A DNA stretch of 31,378 bases from an uncultured Eubacteriales bacterium (GTDB lineage: Bacteria > Bacillota > Clostridia > Oscillospirales > CAG-272). Of the stretch, positions 1-8,685 are shown piece by piece. Where the stretch lies: positions 1 through 31,378 of the forward strand of contig CABPZV010000005.1 in NCBI GenBank assembly GCA_902462015.1, given 5' to 3'. The first letter of the stretch is position 1, and each line of letters begins with the position of its first letter. The position numbers and the translations under genes were made by a program. The notes under the pieces were generated by a model that was given only the letters and a program-made list of their open reading frames with translations, did not search any database and had not been told where the DNA came from.

Positions 1-230
1 CGCCGATCATCGGCAAAGGAGCGCATCGTAAGAAGTGGCAGAAGCAGCGAAAAGATGTATATAAGAATTGTAAAGTAGAGCGATATATCAGCGCTGTTAC
101 CCTCTATTGACATAAGCACAGTAGAATACGCAAACACAAATCCGCTCAACGCAAGATATGTTGCTATAAACACGTAGCCTATCGGCGAGGTAAAATATGA
201 ACGTAGTTCACGTTTATAAATTGCAAACAT
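1..230 (-). CDS. ABC-2 type exporter permease, N-terminal part (cut by window edge)
   Basis: Only the first 76 or so residues are present. The protein starts MFAIYKRELRSYFTSPIGYV, the typical opening of ABC-2 permeases of the GldF/NatB type, where a short amphipathic KREL-xxYF-xSP segment precedes the first membrane helix. Two hydrophobic stretches follow (about residues 18-36 and 50-66), ending LLLPLLTMRSFADDR, a conserved loop in this family. The ATG at 230 follows an AAAGG ribosome site 7-8 bases upstream. It lies 84 bp downstream of the ABC ATPase gene on the same strand, so the two should encode the membrane and motor halves of one exporter. The substrate cannot be told from this fragment; a GldG-like auxiliary gene may follow outside the window. 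Confidence 0.88.
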   Translation of the reverse strand, partial: MFAIYKRELRSYFTSPIGYVFIATYLALSGFVFAYSTVLMSIEGNSADISLYFTILIYIFSLLLPLLTMRSFADDR

Positions 231-314
231 GGTTTTGACCTTTCACTTGTTTTCGGCTCTTGTAAAATTCAGTTTTTATACTATCCTTTTAGTTAGACAG
301 AGTACACTTTGCTT

Positions 315-1313
315 TTAACCAGCGGAGGATTGACTGTTCTTTGTTACCTTTATTCTTTTTATTTTCTTTTTTGCAGAAGACGAAGAACGGCCAGTCATTG
401 AAATAAATATATCTTCAAGGCTGATTCCAATCGCCTTAGATTCTATCAGAGGCCAATCATTCTGTGCAAGAAGCTTGAACAGAGGTTTACGGATATCGAT
501 GCCGGGCGCACTTTCAATGATGTATGAAGAACTGTCAAGCTCATGCTCCGAGAGAATTTCTACACGCTGAACACCCTGTAAATTTCTGATAGCAGAATTA
601 ACCTGCTCTAAGGGGCCGCATATTTTAACAGACACACGGCGGTTGCCGCCGGCGATCGTCGATATATCCTCGGTTCTCTCATCTGCTATTAGCTTACCGT
701 TATTGATTATAACTACTCTGTCGCATACAGACTGTACTTCACTCAGAATATGGGTTGAAAGAATTACCGAGTGATTCTGTCCGAGCGTTCTTATAAGATT
801 TCGTATTTCAACAATCTGCTTAGGGTCAAGGCCGACGGTCGGTTCATCAAGAATTATCACCTTTGGATTTCCAACAAGAGCCTGCGCTATCCCGACACGC
901 TGTTTATACCCTTTTGAAAGATTGTCAATAAGACGTTTTTTTACATTGGCAATTTTTACAACCTCGCAGATTTCATCAAGGTGTTTAGTCCGGTTGAAAG
1001 TACAGTTTTTAAGCGAATATACAAAATTAAGATATTCAATAACCGTCATATCAGGATAAAGAGGCGGAACCTCCGGAAGATATCCAATGCTTTTTTTTGC
1101 TTCTGTAGCAAATTCAAGTATATCAAATCCGCCTACTGTCACATTACCGGAGGTTGCAGACAGATATCCGGTGATAATATTCATTATCGTCGATTTTCCG
1201 GCTCCGTTCGGTCCGAGAAGTCCAACAATTTCCCCGTCTCCGACTGTAAAGCTGACATCGTTTACAGCATACTTATCGTTATACTGTTTAACGAGATTTT
1301 CAACCTTTATCAT
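315..1313 (-). CDS. ABC transporter ATP-binding protein (ABC-2 / GldA-NatA-like)
   Basis: This is a 332-residue cytoplasmic ATPase that would power the ABC-2 permease encoded next to it. Walker A is GPNGAGKST (residues 34-42), the signature LSKGYKQR begins at residue 132, Walker B VIILDEP is at 152-158, and the switch His is in STHILSE near residue 188. About 100 residues after the nucleotide-binding domain form the C-terminal extension usual for bacterial ABC-2 ATPases related to GldA and DrrA. The tail is basic and Ser-rich (SSSSAKKKIKRIK). The ATG at 1313 has an AAAGGA site 11 bases upstream. The domain call is secure; the exported substrate is unknown. Confidence 0.94.
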   Translation of the reverse strand: MIKVENLVKQYNDKYAVNDVSFTVGDGEIVGLLGPNGAGKSTIMNIITGYLSATSGNVTVGGFDILEFATEAKKSIGYLPEVPPLYPDMTVIEYLNFVYSLKNCTFNRTKHLDEICEVVKIANVKKRLIDNLSKGYKQRVGIAQALVGNPKVIILDEPTVGLDPKQIVEIRNLIRTLGQNHSVILSTHILSEVQSVCDRVVIINNGKLIADERTEDISTIAGGNRRVSVKICGPLEQVNSAIRNLQGVQRVEILSEHELDSSSYIIESAPGIDIRKPLFKLLAQNDWPLIESKAIGISLEDIFISMTGRSSSSAKKKIKRIKVTKNSQSSAG

Positions 1314-1343
1314 GTATATATTTTTCCTTTCAGGTCAAAGGCA

Positions 1344-1379
1344 AGAGAAAAGACAGAAAAATATACCTGTCTTCTCCCC
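1344..1379 (-). terminator. Possible terminator or attenuator between the lipoprotein and ABC ATPase genes
   Basis: On the minus strand GAGAAGACAG pairs with CTGTCTTTTCTC around a loop of about ten bases (arms 1367-1376 and 1345-1356, with a two-base bulge), followed by a T/C-rich run. It sits after the beta-helix lipoprotein gene and just before the ABC ATPase start. It could end the upstream operon, or act as a leader hairpin if the ABC operon promoter lies in 1376-1483, where I see no good promoter. Confidence 0.4.
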
Positions 1380-1483
1380 TCTTTCTTATTCTATATTTTT
1401 TCTAATTTTATCATATATTTTTAAATAAATCATGAACATATACTGCATGTATAAAAATTTCAAAAATTCTCTAAATTACTTCA

Positions 1484-3478
1484 TCATTTCCAGGGATCAC
1501 TACCCATTCCCCTGTCCGGTTTATTTCCTCCTATTCCCATGCTGGGATCTCCGTTCATTTCTATTCCAGGCTCATTTCCCATTCCTATACCGGCCCCGTT
1601 GGAACTGTATATATTTTCGGACATTGTAATTTCTGCAAGTGTGTTTCCGCCGCTTATTGTACTATCCGAGGTATAACCGTTTGCGTCAGCATTGTTTACA
1701 GTGCCTCCGGAAATCAAAGTATATGTACCGCCGCAGACAATGCCGGGTGCTGTAACTGTGGCAGACTGATAAGCTTTAGGCGGAGTAAATGACGCTACTA
1801 CAGAGCCATCTTCGTTTACTACAGCGAACGGTGTGCCGGCACTCTGAGAAGCAAAATTATATGAGATTGCTCCCTGACTGCTTGCAGAGGTAAAGCCCTG
1901 AGCCATACCGGAGCTTCCGAGCGCTATCAATACACCGCCTGAAACGTCTGCGGAGACTTCATAATCAAGCGCACCGTTTGCCGAATCTGTTGGACCTGAT
2001 ACGAGCGTAATTCCGCCGTTTACCAATAGCGTTCCGTTGGAATCAATTCCATCGCCGGCGGCGTTTACAAATATATATCCTCCTGATATTGTGATTTGAC
2101 CGCTGTCCGATGAGAACATTCCCTGTCCCGGTCTTCCCCCAACTGATGATGAATCTGCGCCTCCGGCGGCATTTATTCCGTCGTCGCTTGACACAATGGA
2201 AATTGTTCCTCCGGAAATTTCTATTTCAGCACTTTCAATTCCCTCGTAGCTTTTCGAGATTTCTATGCTTCCGTCTGCAATAATAAGCGAAGTATCCGCA
2301 TGTATTCCGTCGTCGCCGGATTCCGCTTTTATTGTTCCTCCCGAGATATATACAGCATTATTCGAATGAAGCGAGTCGTCAGCGGAATCAATTTGCATCG
2401 TTCCTCCTACTATCTTAATTGTATCCGCAGCTTTAAGGCCTTTACCGGATTCTTCTGAAATGTTCGACGTACTTCCGTACAAGGAACCTCCTGCGAATTT
2501 CCAACCTGAATTCCATTCTCCTGAAGAAGTTACGGAAGCGTTTGAACTTCCTCCTCCGGAGCTAATTTTAGTTGTACCTCCGGAAATCTTAAGAACGGTT
2601 TCGGCCTGAATACCGTCGTTCTCCGCAGTGATGCTAATGTTTCCATCCGCTATATAAATGTAGCCTCTTGATGAGTCTTCAGAATTGTCTGAACGAATTC
2701 CGTCGCTTCCGGCTTTTATATCAATTATGCCGCCGCCGATTTTCACACAGTCTTTTCCGTTAAGTCCGACTTTCTCTGCTGTTACGTTAATCGTTCCTCC
2801 AGTTATTACAAGATCATCCTTTGATACAATTCCATGCTTATAGCCTCCGGAAATATTTAAAATGCCGCTTCCGTTTACAGCAAGGTCTTCTTTACTGAAC
2901 AGCGCGGCATCAAGGGTTGTACCGTCATCTGCAGTATTGTACGATGTTCCGTCCGATAATGTATTTTCAGAATTTTCTGCAAGAGTAATAAATACTTTAT
3001 CTGCGCTTTGGATATATATTGCGGGGCCGGATTCATTGTGAACTGAAACCCCGTTTAATACAAGCTGAATTTTTATGTCTTTTCCTGCTGATATTCTTAC
3101 AGACCCATCGGAAAGCTTTCCGCTCAAAATATACGTTCCTGCTTCTGTAATAACAACACCGTTTTCATCTGCGGCAGCTCCGCTTCCCGAAACTGTACAG
3201 CCCCCATCTGACAGGAAAACTGAAACAGAGTTGGATTCATTATAACTTGAGTCGAATTCACGCTCAGTAAAACCGTATCCGTCTTCATCTGTTATTCCTG
3301 ATAGTGCAGAGACTGCTATATCACTTGTTTCGGAAATCTCTGCAGCCGTATTTTCCTGATTATTAGTTTGAGGCTGTGTTTCCGTTTCGTCCTGCCTGCT
3401 TCCGCATGAAGAAAGCAGAAGTATAAAACAGGTTATAATACTCAGCAGCTTTAAAATACTTTTTCTTTCGGTGTTCAA
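1484..3478 (-). CDS. Beta-helix lipoprotein, Cthe_2159-type carbohydrate-binding family
   Basis: A 664-residue predicted lipoprotein. The N-terminus has a hydrophobic signal ending LLLSSCGS, a lipobox with Cys near residue 25, so it should be anchored on the outer face of the membrane. The body consists of repeated short strands of the form ISGGTI-xI-xS-x-DDGI-xA (for example SADDSLHSN, SGDDGIHAD, SSDDGINAA), matching the polysaccharide-lyase-like beta-helix fold of Clostridium thermocellum Cthe_2159, a family reported to bind cellulose or acidic sugars and calcium. The C-terminus is rich in Gly, Met and Asn. The start is a TTG that overlaps the stop of the upstream DUF4956 gene by four bases, with GGGGAG seven bases before it, so translation is probably coupled. 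It is the last gene of the VTC-DUF4956 triad. The ligand is inferred. Confidence 0.85.
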   Translation of the reverse strand: MNTERKSILKLLSIITCFILLLSSCGSRQDETETQPQTNNQENTAAEISETSDIAVSALSGITDEDGYGFTEREFDSSYNESNSVSVFLSDGGCTVSGSGAAADENGVVITEAGTYILSGKLSDGSVRISAGKDIKIQLVLNGVSVHNESGPAIYIQSADKVFITLAENSENTLSDGTSYNTADDGTTLDAALFSKEDLAVNGSGILNISGGYKHGIVSKDDLVITGGTINVTAEKVGLNGKDCVKIGGGIIDIKAGSDGIRSDNSEDSSRGYIYIADGNISITAENDGIQAETVLKISGGTTKISSGGGSSNASVTSSGEWNSGWKFAGGSLYGSTSNISEESGKGLKAADTIKIVGGTMQIDSADDSLHSNNAVYISGGTIKAESGDDGIHADTSLIIADGSIEISKSYEGIESAEIEISGGTISIVSSDDGINAAGGADSSSVGGRPGQGMFSSDSGQITISGGYIFVNAAGDGIDSNGTLLVNGGITLVSGPTDSANGALDYEVSADVSGGVLIALGSSGMAQGFTSASSQGAISYNFASQSAGTPFAVVNEDGSVVASFTPPKAYQSATVTAPGIVCGGTYTLISGGTVNNADANGYTSDSTISGGNTLAEITMSENIYSSNGAGIGMGNEPGIEMNGDPSMGIGGNKPDRGMGSDPWK

Positions 3479-4143
3479 AGTGATTCTCCCCTTTCAATGG
3501 CTTCTGTTATCATAATCTCAAGATTTCCGTTTCGGCATCTCAGCTCATCAATAAATTCACGCATTTTTTCCTTAGAATTTAACTCTAATTTATATACTAA
3601 CTTGTAAAGGCTGCCCATATTCGTTGTTTTGGCTGATACGAGACTGCATGACGATGTATACTTATCAAAAATATCATTAAAGGCATCGGTAAACTGCAGT
3701 GACTCCGGTACGGTCATATGCAGGCACATTTCACGTTCTTCACGCATGGGAATACGCATTACAATCATAATAGCCGCGGAAACAATTACCGTAAATACAA
3801 CCGCTATTCCTATATAGCCAGCTGCACACGAAAGTCCGGCTGTCATTGCTAAAAAAATTGACGCAATCTCCTTTGCCCTGCCCGGAATGGAACGGAATCT
3901 TACCAGGGAGAAAGCGCCCGCAACGGCAATTCCGGTGCCAACATTGCCGTTTACCATAATTATAACCGTTTCTATTACAGCAGGAAGAATTACAAGTGAT
4001 AAAATGAAGCTTTTTGAAGACTGACTCCGGTATGACGACACAGCGGCGACCAAAATTCCGCATAAAAAAGCAACCGCAGTACATATCATATAGACGGAAA
4101 AACTTAAGTTATTTTCCATTATAGATGAAAAAATATCAGGCAT
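3475..4143 (-). CDS. DUF4956 family membrane protein
   Basis: A 222-residue protein with four probable membrane helices in the first 130 residues (about 16-37, 47-66, 70-85 and 105-128) and a soluble C-terminal domain of about 90 residues. The conserved DUF4956 segment is visible: LVRFRSIPGRAKEIASIFLA followed by a Gly/Ala-rich helix. The C-terminal part resembles a small ferredoxin-like alpha/beta domain. DUF4956 has no established biochemical role; members are often found beside VTC-domain and CotH or beta-helix surface-protein genes, as here. The gene overlaps the VTC gene by 8 bp upstream and the lipoprotein by 4 bp downstream. The start is supported by AAAGGAG nine bases before the ATG. 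Family assignment is firm; function is not known. Confidence 0.88.
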   Translation of the reverse strand: MPDIFSSIMENNLSFSVYMICTAVAFLCGILVAAVSSYRSQSSKSFILSLVILPAVIETVIIMVNGNVGTGIAVAGAFSLVRFRSIPGRAKEIASIFLAMTAGLSCAAGYIGIAVVFTVIVSAAIMIVMRIPMREEREMCLHMTVPESLQFTDAFNDIFDKYTSSCSLVSAKTTNMGSLYKLVYKLELNSKEKMREFIDELRCRNGNLEIMITEAIERGESL

Positions 4144-4879
4144 ATTCTAACTCTCCTTTTGTGTAATTATTATTGGCGGTACATGTATTCTTGCATAACA
4201 TATCTGCATATGCTGTTCCATATTTTGAAAAGGATGACGGAAAAATATTTTGGCGGTCAAGTGTGGATGAAAGCCAAAATGGCATTGCGCCGCAAGTTTT
4301 TATTTCCATAAGTTTGGATCCATTCTCTATGATGTTTTTTCCTCTGCTGCCATGTTCAAGTAAAAGATCATCTGCGCGATATCTGACATCACTGTCAAAG
4401 GTTAGTCTTATGTCAGGGTTTTCACAGCAATAATACGCTTCCCGTTCATATGATATAAGACACTTTGGCTTTGGCTTGTTATAAAAATTAATTAAATAAT
4501 CGATTTCATTCATTATTTGAGAGTTAAAAGGCTGTTTTCCAAAATCAATATAATTATGTATTTCGCAAAGGGTCATAGAAACTCGTCGTTTATAAACAAT
4601 ACCTTTATATTTTTTCTTGATTTCAAGAAAAACAGTACTGTTTTCATCGGGAACTCCGTAGCTGCGCAGACGAAGCTTTTCTTTATATACTTTCGCATCA
4701 ATTGACTGCCGAATCATTCGGTAATCTTCAGTGTCAAAGTATAGGCTGTTTATAGTACTTTTTCCGTACTCATCAGGGGAGAGCCTGTTTCTTATTTCTT
4801 TAATTAATCTGTTATACTGATCTTCCTTCAAATAATATTTCTTTTCGATTCGCTCAAAAATATTCTTGGTCACAGACAT
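4136..4879 (-). CDS. VTC-domain (CYTH-like tunnel) protein, predicted polyphosphate polymerase family
   Basis: A 247-residue soluble protein matching the VTC catalytic domain that makes polyphosphate from ATP in yeast Vtc4. Expected tunnel strands appear in order: RIEKKYYL (about residue 11), STINSLYFDT (41), KEKLRLRSYG (66), FLEIKKKYKG then YKRRV (84-100), SYEREAY (143), RLTFDSDVRYR (158), LMEIKTCG (190), and the closing FSKYGTAYADML. The alternating basic residues and the acidic metal ligands in EIK are retained, so it looks active. Bacterial relatives next to DUF4956 have been annotated as polyphosphate polymerases, but the real product may differ. It is first in the triad; GGGTGAT lies upstream of the ATG. 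No strong promoter was seen in 4880-5000, only an AT-rich TATAAT at 4952-4957 without a good -35 partner. Confidence 0.87.
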   Translation of the reverse strand: MSVTKNIFERIEKKYYLKEDQYNRLIKEIRNRLSPDEYGKSTINSLYFDTEDYRMIRQSIDAKVYKEKLRLRSYGVPDENSTVFLEIKKKYKGIVYKRRVSMTLCEIHNYIDFGKQPFNSQIMNEIDYLINFYNKPKPKCLISYEREAYYCCENPDIRLTFDSDVRYRADDLLLEHGSRGKNIIENGSKLMEIKTCGAMPFWLSSTLDRQNIFPSSFSKYGTAYADMLCKNTCTANNNYTKGELEYA

Positions 4880-5052
4880 AATGATATCACCCGATTTCTT
4901 TATACAAATAATTTTTTTCTACAATTTTATATGTTTTTACCTACATTTTATATTATATTGTATTTGTGAAAACCGAGTGAAGATGAGTTTATAACATTTT
5001 GTTTTTTAGGGGAATTTATAACTAAAAGAATTTATCCCTGCCCGTAAAATCA

Positions 5053-5085
5053 AAAACACCTTACGGTTTTTCCGTAAGGTGTTTT
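5053..5085 (-). terminator. Strong intrinsic terminator after the dockerin protein gene
   Basis: A perfect 14-bp stem (5053-5066 with 5072-5085) closes a 5-base loop. T-rich sequence follows on both strands, so it can act in either direction. It lies about 50 bp after the dockerin gene stop and separates that unit from the VTC triad. Confidence 0.85.
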
Positions 5086-5136
5086 CTAAAGTTATACTCT
5101 AAAAGAAAGTATAATATTTTTATGATTTAGTGTGTG

Positions 5137-7866
5137 TCATTCTTGCTCTGCAAGAATTTTCATAAGAGCTGAAAGGTCGCGTGCATCTACTGATCCGTCG
5201 CCGTTAACGTCGCCGGCTAAGTCTCCAGAGTCCTCAGCAAGAATTTTCATGAGCGCTGAAAGGTCGCGTGCATCAGCCTCTCCGTCGCCGTTAACATCGC
5301 CGATTATACCTGTCTGCTCTTTTTCACCGCAGACTGTGCAGATACCGTCTACAAAGTTGTGAGGAATCTTTTCGATTTCTCTTACGCTGTCCTCTTTGAT
5401 TGCGCCGCAGACGGAGCAATGAATAGATTCGCTTCCTGCTTCTGTACAGGTTGCTTCCTTATCAACAGTGTACTCTTCATTCCAAGAGTGAACTGTCATC
5501 GGAATCTCTCTTACGCTGTCCTCTTTGATTGCACCGCAGACAGAGCAGTGAATAGATTCGCTTCCTGCTTCTGTGCAGGTTGCTTCTTTATCAACCGTGT
5601 ATTCTTCATTCCAAGAATGCTCAAGCATCGGAATCTCTCTTACGCTGTCTTCTTTAATCGCATCACAGTGTATGCAGTGGATAGATTCGCTTCCCGCTTC
5701 TGAACAAGTTGCTGCCTTGTCAATTGTGTAATTCTCTGCCCATGTGTGTTCGGTTGAAGCCGCTTCAGATGAAAGCTTAAATGACAGAGGATCTTCTACC
5801 TGATAATTTATGCGATATTTAGATCCGCAGTTAGTAGCCCATCCGCCAAAGCTGTCAACAAGCATAAAGTTATAACCGAATCTCTGTCCGTCTTTAAGCA
5901 AGGTTTCTTTTGCGGTTTCGGTCAGCGGGACACGCATTTCAAGAATGTAATATCCTTCATCGGTATTCAAGGTTGTAGCAATATTCTGAGCATCTTCAAG
6001 TCTCTTTTCTGCGCTGTCACGTACAAAGTCGCCAAGTGTTGACCACCTAGTCTGATCATTTTCCCATATAGCGTTTCCTCCAGCAGGACTCTGAACAAAA
6101 AAGTAGTTCTCAGACGCTGTACTTTCGGAAACATATAGCATATGCATGATACCGTCGACAAGCCACGGTGAATCTCCAACGATAGCAGCAGTCTGCTCAT
6201 CATCAAGAGTCATAAGGGTGCTGTCATATATCTTTGAGCACATGTAAAGTGCATCATCATCCCATAGGAAATATGACTGAGAATGTGTAAATTCAGGTAT
6301 ATCGAAATTACCATCGGACAAAATCGCTGTACTGTCCTTTGCGACTATTCCCGCTTCAAGAAGCGCCTTAGCTGTCTCAACGTTATAGCTTCCAAGGTCA
6401 GTTGCCCAGTTCTGTACAAGCTTTCCTTCTTTTGCAAGTTCGAGTGTATTTACACCAAATGAATCAAGATAAGCATCATCAATTTTACCGTCAAGAACAG
6501 GCGTACTCTTTTTCACTACAGGAGTGTCATCTACAGGCGGCTGTTCTCCGGCGCCGAGAGTGATAGTATCACCACCGTCGCTATTGACCATCTGCCATGT
6601 ACAACCAGCAATGACAGTGTTGTCTGCCCATCCAGCGTGTTCTTGAGATTTAATGCCAAGTCCTGTCTTAAACGATTTTCCTTCAGAAAGACCAAGCGCA
6701 TCACTTCTCAGAATCCGTCCTTCTATTACTACTCCTGATTCTGATTTTACAATTACATATTCAGTATTTTCTAAGGTACCATTTGCACCGTCAGCTATAT
6801 TTGTTCCACCGTTCCGCCAGTTATAGAATATCTGCGCGGTACCGTCTTTGGGCATGAATCTGTATACATCAGAATCGCTCCAGAACTCACTTGAGTTGAG
6901 AAGTGCAAACTCTACTATATAATCATCTGTTCCAAAAGAAGTATCATCTATTGTGGCATACATATATACATAGTCTTTATCCCAAAGGAGCTTCATGTTG
7001 CCCTTTTCGATAGTATAGCAATATGAATTCGTATATGCTTCATCCATCTCGCCGTCAATAGTCGCTGTATAACCTTTAACAGCTGCGCCGTTTCCGCCAA
7101 CCTGTACAGGAGGCGTAACTTCTCCACTTTCATAAGCCTCGCCGAGAGAGAATACTCCGTCAGATGGAGCTGCCCAACTATAAATTCCATAAATACGAGA
7201 ATCTTCTCCGTTGTTACCGTACTTATCCATTATACTAAAGTCAAGTTGATAGAAGTCACCTTTAGTTAGCGTGTCCATCTTAACTCTAAGTTCTACTGTA
7301 TAAATGTTATTGTCTTTATCAATAGTATAAGCGCATTCGTTAGCATAATCTGCGAGCGAAGTAAAAACCTGTTCGTTTGTTTCCGGTAAATTAGTACCAG
7401 CTCCGGTACCATTTCGATTAGATACATTAATTTGATTTGCTGTGGGACTTATTCTGATTCTTGCATCTCTCTCAAAACGCCAACTACCATTTCCGTCGCT
7501 GGAATTAAAAAAGCTGAAAACTACACCGTCCTGCCAAACTGCATCAGCGGTTGAGTCTGTAGATATTGTTTCGTCGTGTATCTGTGCCGCCATATACAGG
7601 TAATCATTATCCCAAAGATAATATGACGTTCCAGATGGTGCAGAAAGTTCTGTACTTCCGCCTAAAGGAAAAACAGCAGATGAAGTATTTAGGTCAAGCG
7701 AATATGACTCCAGATAAGCCGCGTCAAGTTGTCCGTCTATTGTTGGTGTATACTTGAGAGCGGTGTCCCCAACTGCGGATGAACCGATAGTCATGAAAGG
7801 AATGCTCTGAAGTACAAACAAACCAGCTGTTAAGGAAGATAACAACCTCTTTGTTTTCTTTTTCAT
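5137..7866 (-). CDS. Secreted dockerin protein with three CBM9/DOMON-like modules and Cys-rich repeats
   Basis: About 909 residues. A signal peptide (MKKKTKRLLSSLTAGLFVLQ, ending near SSAVG) directs export. Three related modules begin with YTPTIDGQLDAAY (about residue 39), YTATIDGEMDEAY (about 263) and STPVLDGKIDDAY (about 455). This DG-xxD-xAY opening followed by YLWDNDYLYMAA is typical of CBM9-like or DOMON-like sugar-binding domains. Residues 705-820 hold three 43-residue repeats with CxxC pairs, then a fourth partial CxxC unit. The C-terminus (about 853-909) is a type I dockerin with two calcium loops, each GDVNGDG followed by DARDLSALMKILAE. No catalytic module is evident, so it may be a binding or scaffold-attached protein. 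Start choice: GGAGG overlaps an upstream in-frame ATG (7878) and is correctly spaced for the ATG at 7866. Confidence 0.88.
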   Translation of the reverse strand: MKKKTKRLLSSLTAGLFVLQSIPFMTIGSSAVGDTALKYTPTIDGQLDAAYLESYSLDLNTSSAVFPLGGSTELSAPSGTSYYLWDNDYLYMAAQIHDETISTDSTADAVWQDGVVFSFFNSSDGNGSWRFERDARIRISPTANQINVSNRNGTGAGTNLPETNEQVFTSLADYANECAYTIDKDNNIYTVELRVKMDTLTKGDFYQLDFSIMDKYGNNGEDSRIYGIYSWAAPSDGVFSLGEAYESGEVTPPVQVGGNGAAVKGYTATIDGEMDEAYTNSYCYTIEKGNMKLLWDKDYVYMYATIDDTSFGTDDYIVEFALLNSSEFWSDSDVYRFMPKDGTAQIFYNWRNGGTNIADGANGTLENTEYVIVKSESGVVIEGRILRSDALGLSEGKSFKTGLGIKSQEHAGWADNTVIAGCTWQMVNSDGGDTITLGAGEQPPVDDTPVVKKSTPVLDGKIDDAYLDSFGVNTLELAKEGKLVQNWATDLGSYNVETAKALLEAGIVAKDSTAILSDGNFDIPEFTHSQSYFLWDDDALYMCSKIYDSTLMTLDDEQTAAIVGDSPWLVDGIMHMLYVSESTASENYFFVQSPAGGNAIWENDQTRWSTLGDFVRDSAEKRLEDAQNIATTLNTDEGYYILEMRVPLTETAKETLLKDGQRFGYNFMLVDSFGGWATNCGSKYRINYQVEDPLSFKLSSEAASTEHTWAENYTIDKAATCSEAGSESIHCIHCDAIKEDSVREIPMLEHSWNEEYTVDKEATCTEAGSESIHCSVCGAIKEDSVREIPMTVHSWNEEYTVDKEATCTEAGSESIHCSVCGAIKEDSVREIEKIPHNFVDGICTVCGEKEQTGIIGDVNGDGEADARDLSALMKILAEDSGDLAGDVNGDGSVDARDLSALMKILAEQE
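5150..5323 (-). repeat. Two 87-bp dockerin calcium-loop repeats
   Basis: Two near-identical DNA units with a period of 87 bp (29 codons) start at 5150 and 5237 on the plus-strand reading. They encode the duplicated EF-hand-like loops of the dockerin. The high DNA identity between the two suggests recent duplication or conversion. Confidence 0.85.
5381..5755 (-). repeat. 129-bp tandem repeat, three copies, encoding Cys-rich 43-residue units
   Basis: The plus-strand word CTTACGCTGTC recurs at 5381, 5510 and 5639, an exact period of 129 bp. Each unit encodes 43 residues of the pattern HSWNEEYTVDKEATCTEAGS followed by IHCSVCGAIKEDSVREI. The copy at 5639 (nearest the N-terminus) is the most diverged and carries IHCIHCDAI. 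The two others are almost identical. The CxxC pairs could bind metal or form disulfides. The repeat lies between the third sugar-binding-like module and the dockerin, where it may act as a spacer. Confidence 0.92.
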
Positions 7867-7983
7867 GATAACCTCCATTAGATTATGTAGAAATTTGTTT
7901 TATTTGCCGGTTGGATGCCTGCAGAAACGACACACACTTTAAATTTCAACAGGCAATTTCAATCGACTTTTTTCTTTAAAGAT

Positions 7984-8012
7984 ATTGTAACACAAAATTT
8001 TAAAGATGTCAA
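7984..8012 (-). promoter_or_regulatory. Sigma-A promoter of the dockerin protein gene
   Basis: On the minus strand TTGACA (8007-8012) and TACAAT (7984-7989) are 17 bp apart. Transcription would begin near 7977, giving a leader of about 110 nt before the ATG at 7866. The leader holds a hairpin with TGCCTG pairing to CAGGCA. The rest of the gap upstream (8013-8177) is AT-rich and contains a perfect 15-bp palindrome at 8153-8167 (CTGAAATAATTTCAG) of unknown role. Confidence 0.85.
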
Positions 8013-8177
8013 TAGCAAATAAAAAAACAAATACAAACTTCCTTATATTACCTATTGCTCCGCCTTTTAGTATTAAAGTGTTTGTTTCGGCGATTTGTTT
8101 CAACATTTTAATCATTATTCCATTTTTTTCTTCATTTTATGACAAATTAATACTGAAATAATTTCAGCTTCAAAAGT

Positions 8178-8215
8178 AAAAACAGTTCAATGATTTTTTG
8201 CATTGAACTGTTTTT
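8178..8215 (-). terminator. Intrinsic terminator of the HU gene
   Basis: A 15-bp stem (8178-8192 with 8201-8215) with an 8-base loop lies directly after the HU stop. The minus-strand 3' arm ends in TTTTT. Confidence 0.88.
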
Positions 8216-8232
8216 ATTTTATCTACTTCAAG

Positions 8233-8508
8233 TTATTTGTTTACGGCATCCTTAAGCGCTTTGCCTGCCTTAAATGCAGGAGTTTTGCAGGCTGCTATTT
8301 TAACTTCAGCGCCCGTACGTGGATTTTTACCCATTCTTTCGCTGCGCTCGCGAGTTTCAAATGTACCGAAACCAATAAGCTGTACCTTGTCGCCATCGAC
8401 AAGAGCTTTTGTAATAGCGTCGAATGTAGCTCCGATTACACTTGTAGTATCTTTCTTGGATGCGCCTGTTGCTTCAGCAACAGCATTAATAAGTTCTGTT
8501 TTGTTCAT
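8233..8508 (-). CDS. hup: DNA-binding protein HU
   Basis: A 91-residue histone-like protein, the normal length for HU. It begins MNKTELINAVAEATGASKKD and carries the family signature GFGTFETRERSERMGKNPRT (about residues 46-65), the start of the beta-arm that enters the minor groove. The C-terminal helix FKAGKALKDAVNK is typical of HU. It acts as a dimer that bends and compacts the nucleoid. The ATG at 8508 has GAAAGGA seven bases upstream. It is a single-gene unit with its own terminator, and two promoters lie upstream (8657-8685 and 8864-8892). Confidence 0.98.
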   Translation of the reverse strand: MNKTELINAVAEATGASKKDTTSVIGATFDAITKALVDGDKVQLIGFGTFETRERSERMGKNPRTGAEVKIAACKTPAFKAGKALKDAVNK

Positions 8509-8656
8509 AACAAAGTCCTTTCTCTTTTGTTATTATTTATTTAATCCAATTAAGCCGCCGGAAATAATCAAATTCATGAAATTATTTAAATATTGAAGCC
8601 TAATCGGAAAAAATTTTGTTACTAAATAGCGGTAAAAAACTTTTTTAAACAAAGGT

Positions 8657-8685
8657 ATTATAATATATTTTTGAGCACATGTAAA
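8657..8685 (-). promoter_or_regulatory. Proximal sigma-A promoter of HU
   Basis: Minus-strand TTTACA (8680-8685) and TATAAT (8657-8662) are separated by 17 bp. Transcription would start near 8650, leaving a leader of about 140 nt before the HU start. The HU-fprA gap (8509-8921) otherwise holds the second promoter at 8864-8892 and no convincing coding sequence. Confidence 0.75.

Noticed and set aside
4952..4980. Promoter for the VTC triad at the TATAAT near 4952
   Set aside because: The -35 region at 16-18 bp spacing matches TTGACA at only one or two positions, so it is not listed as a feature.
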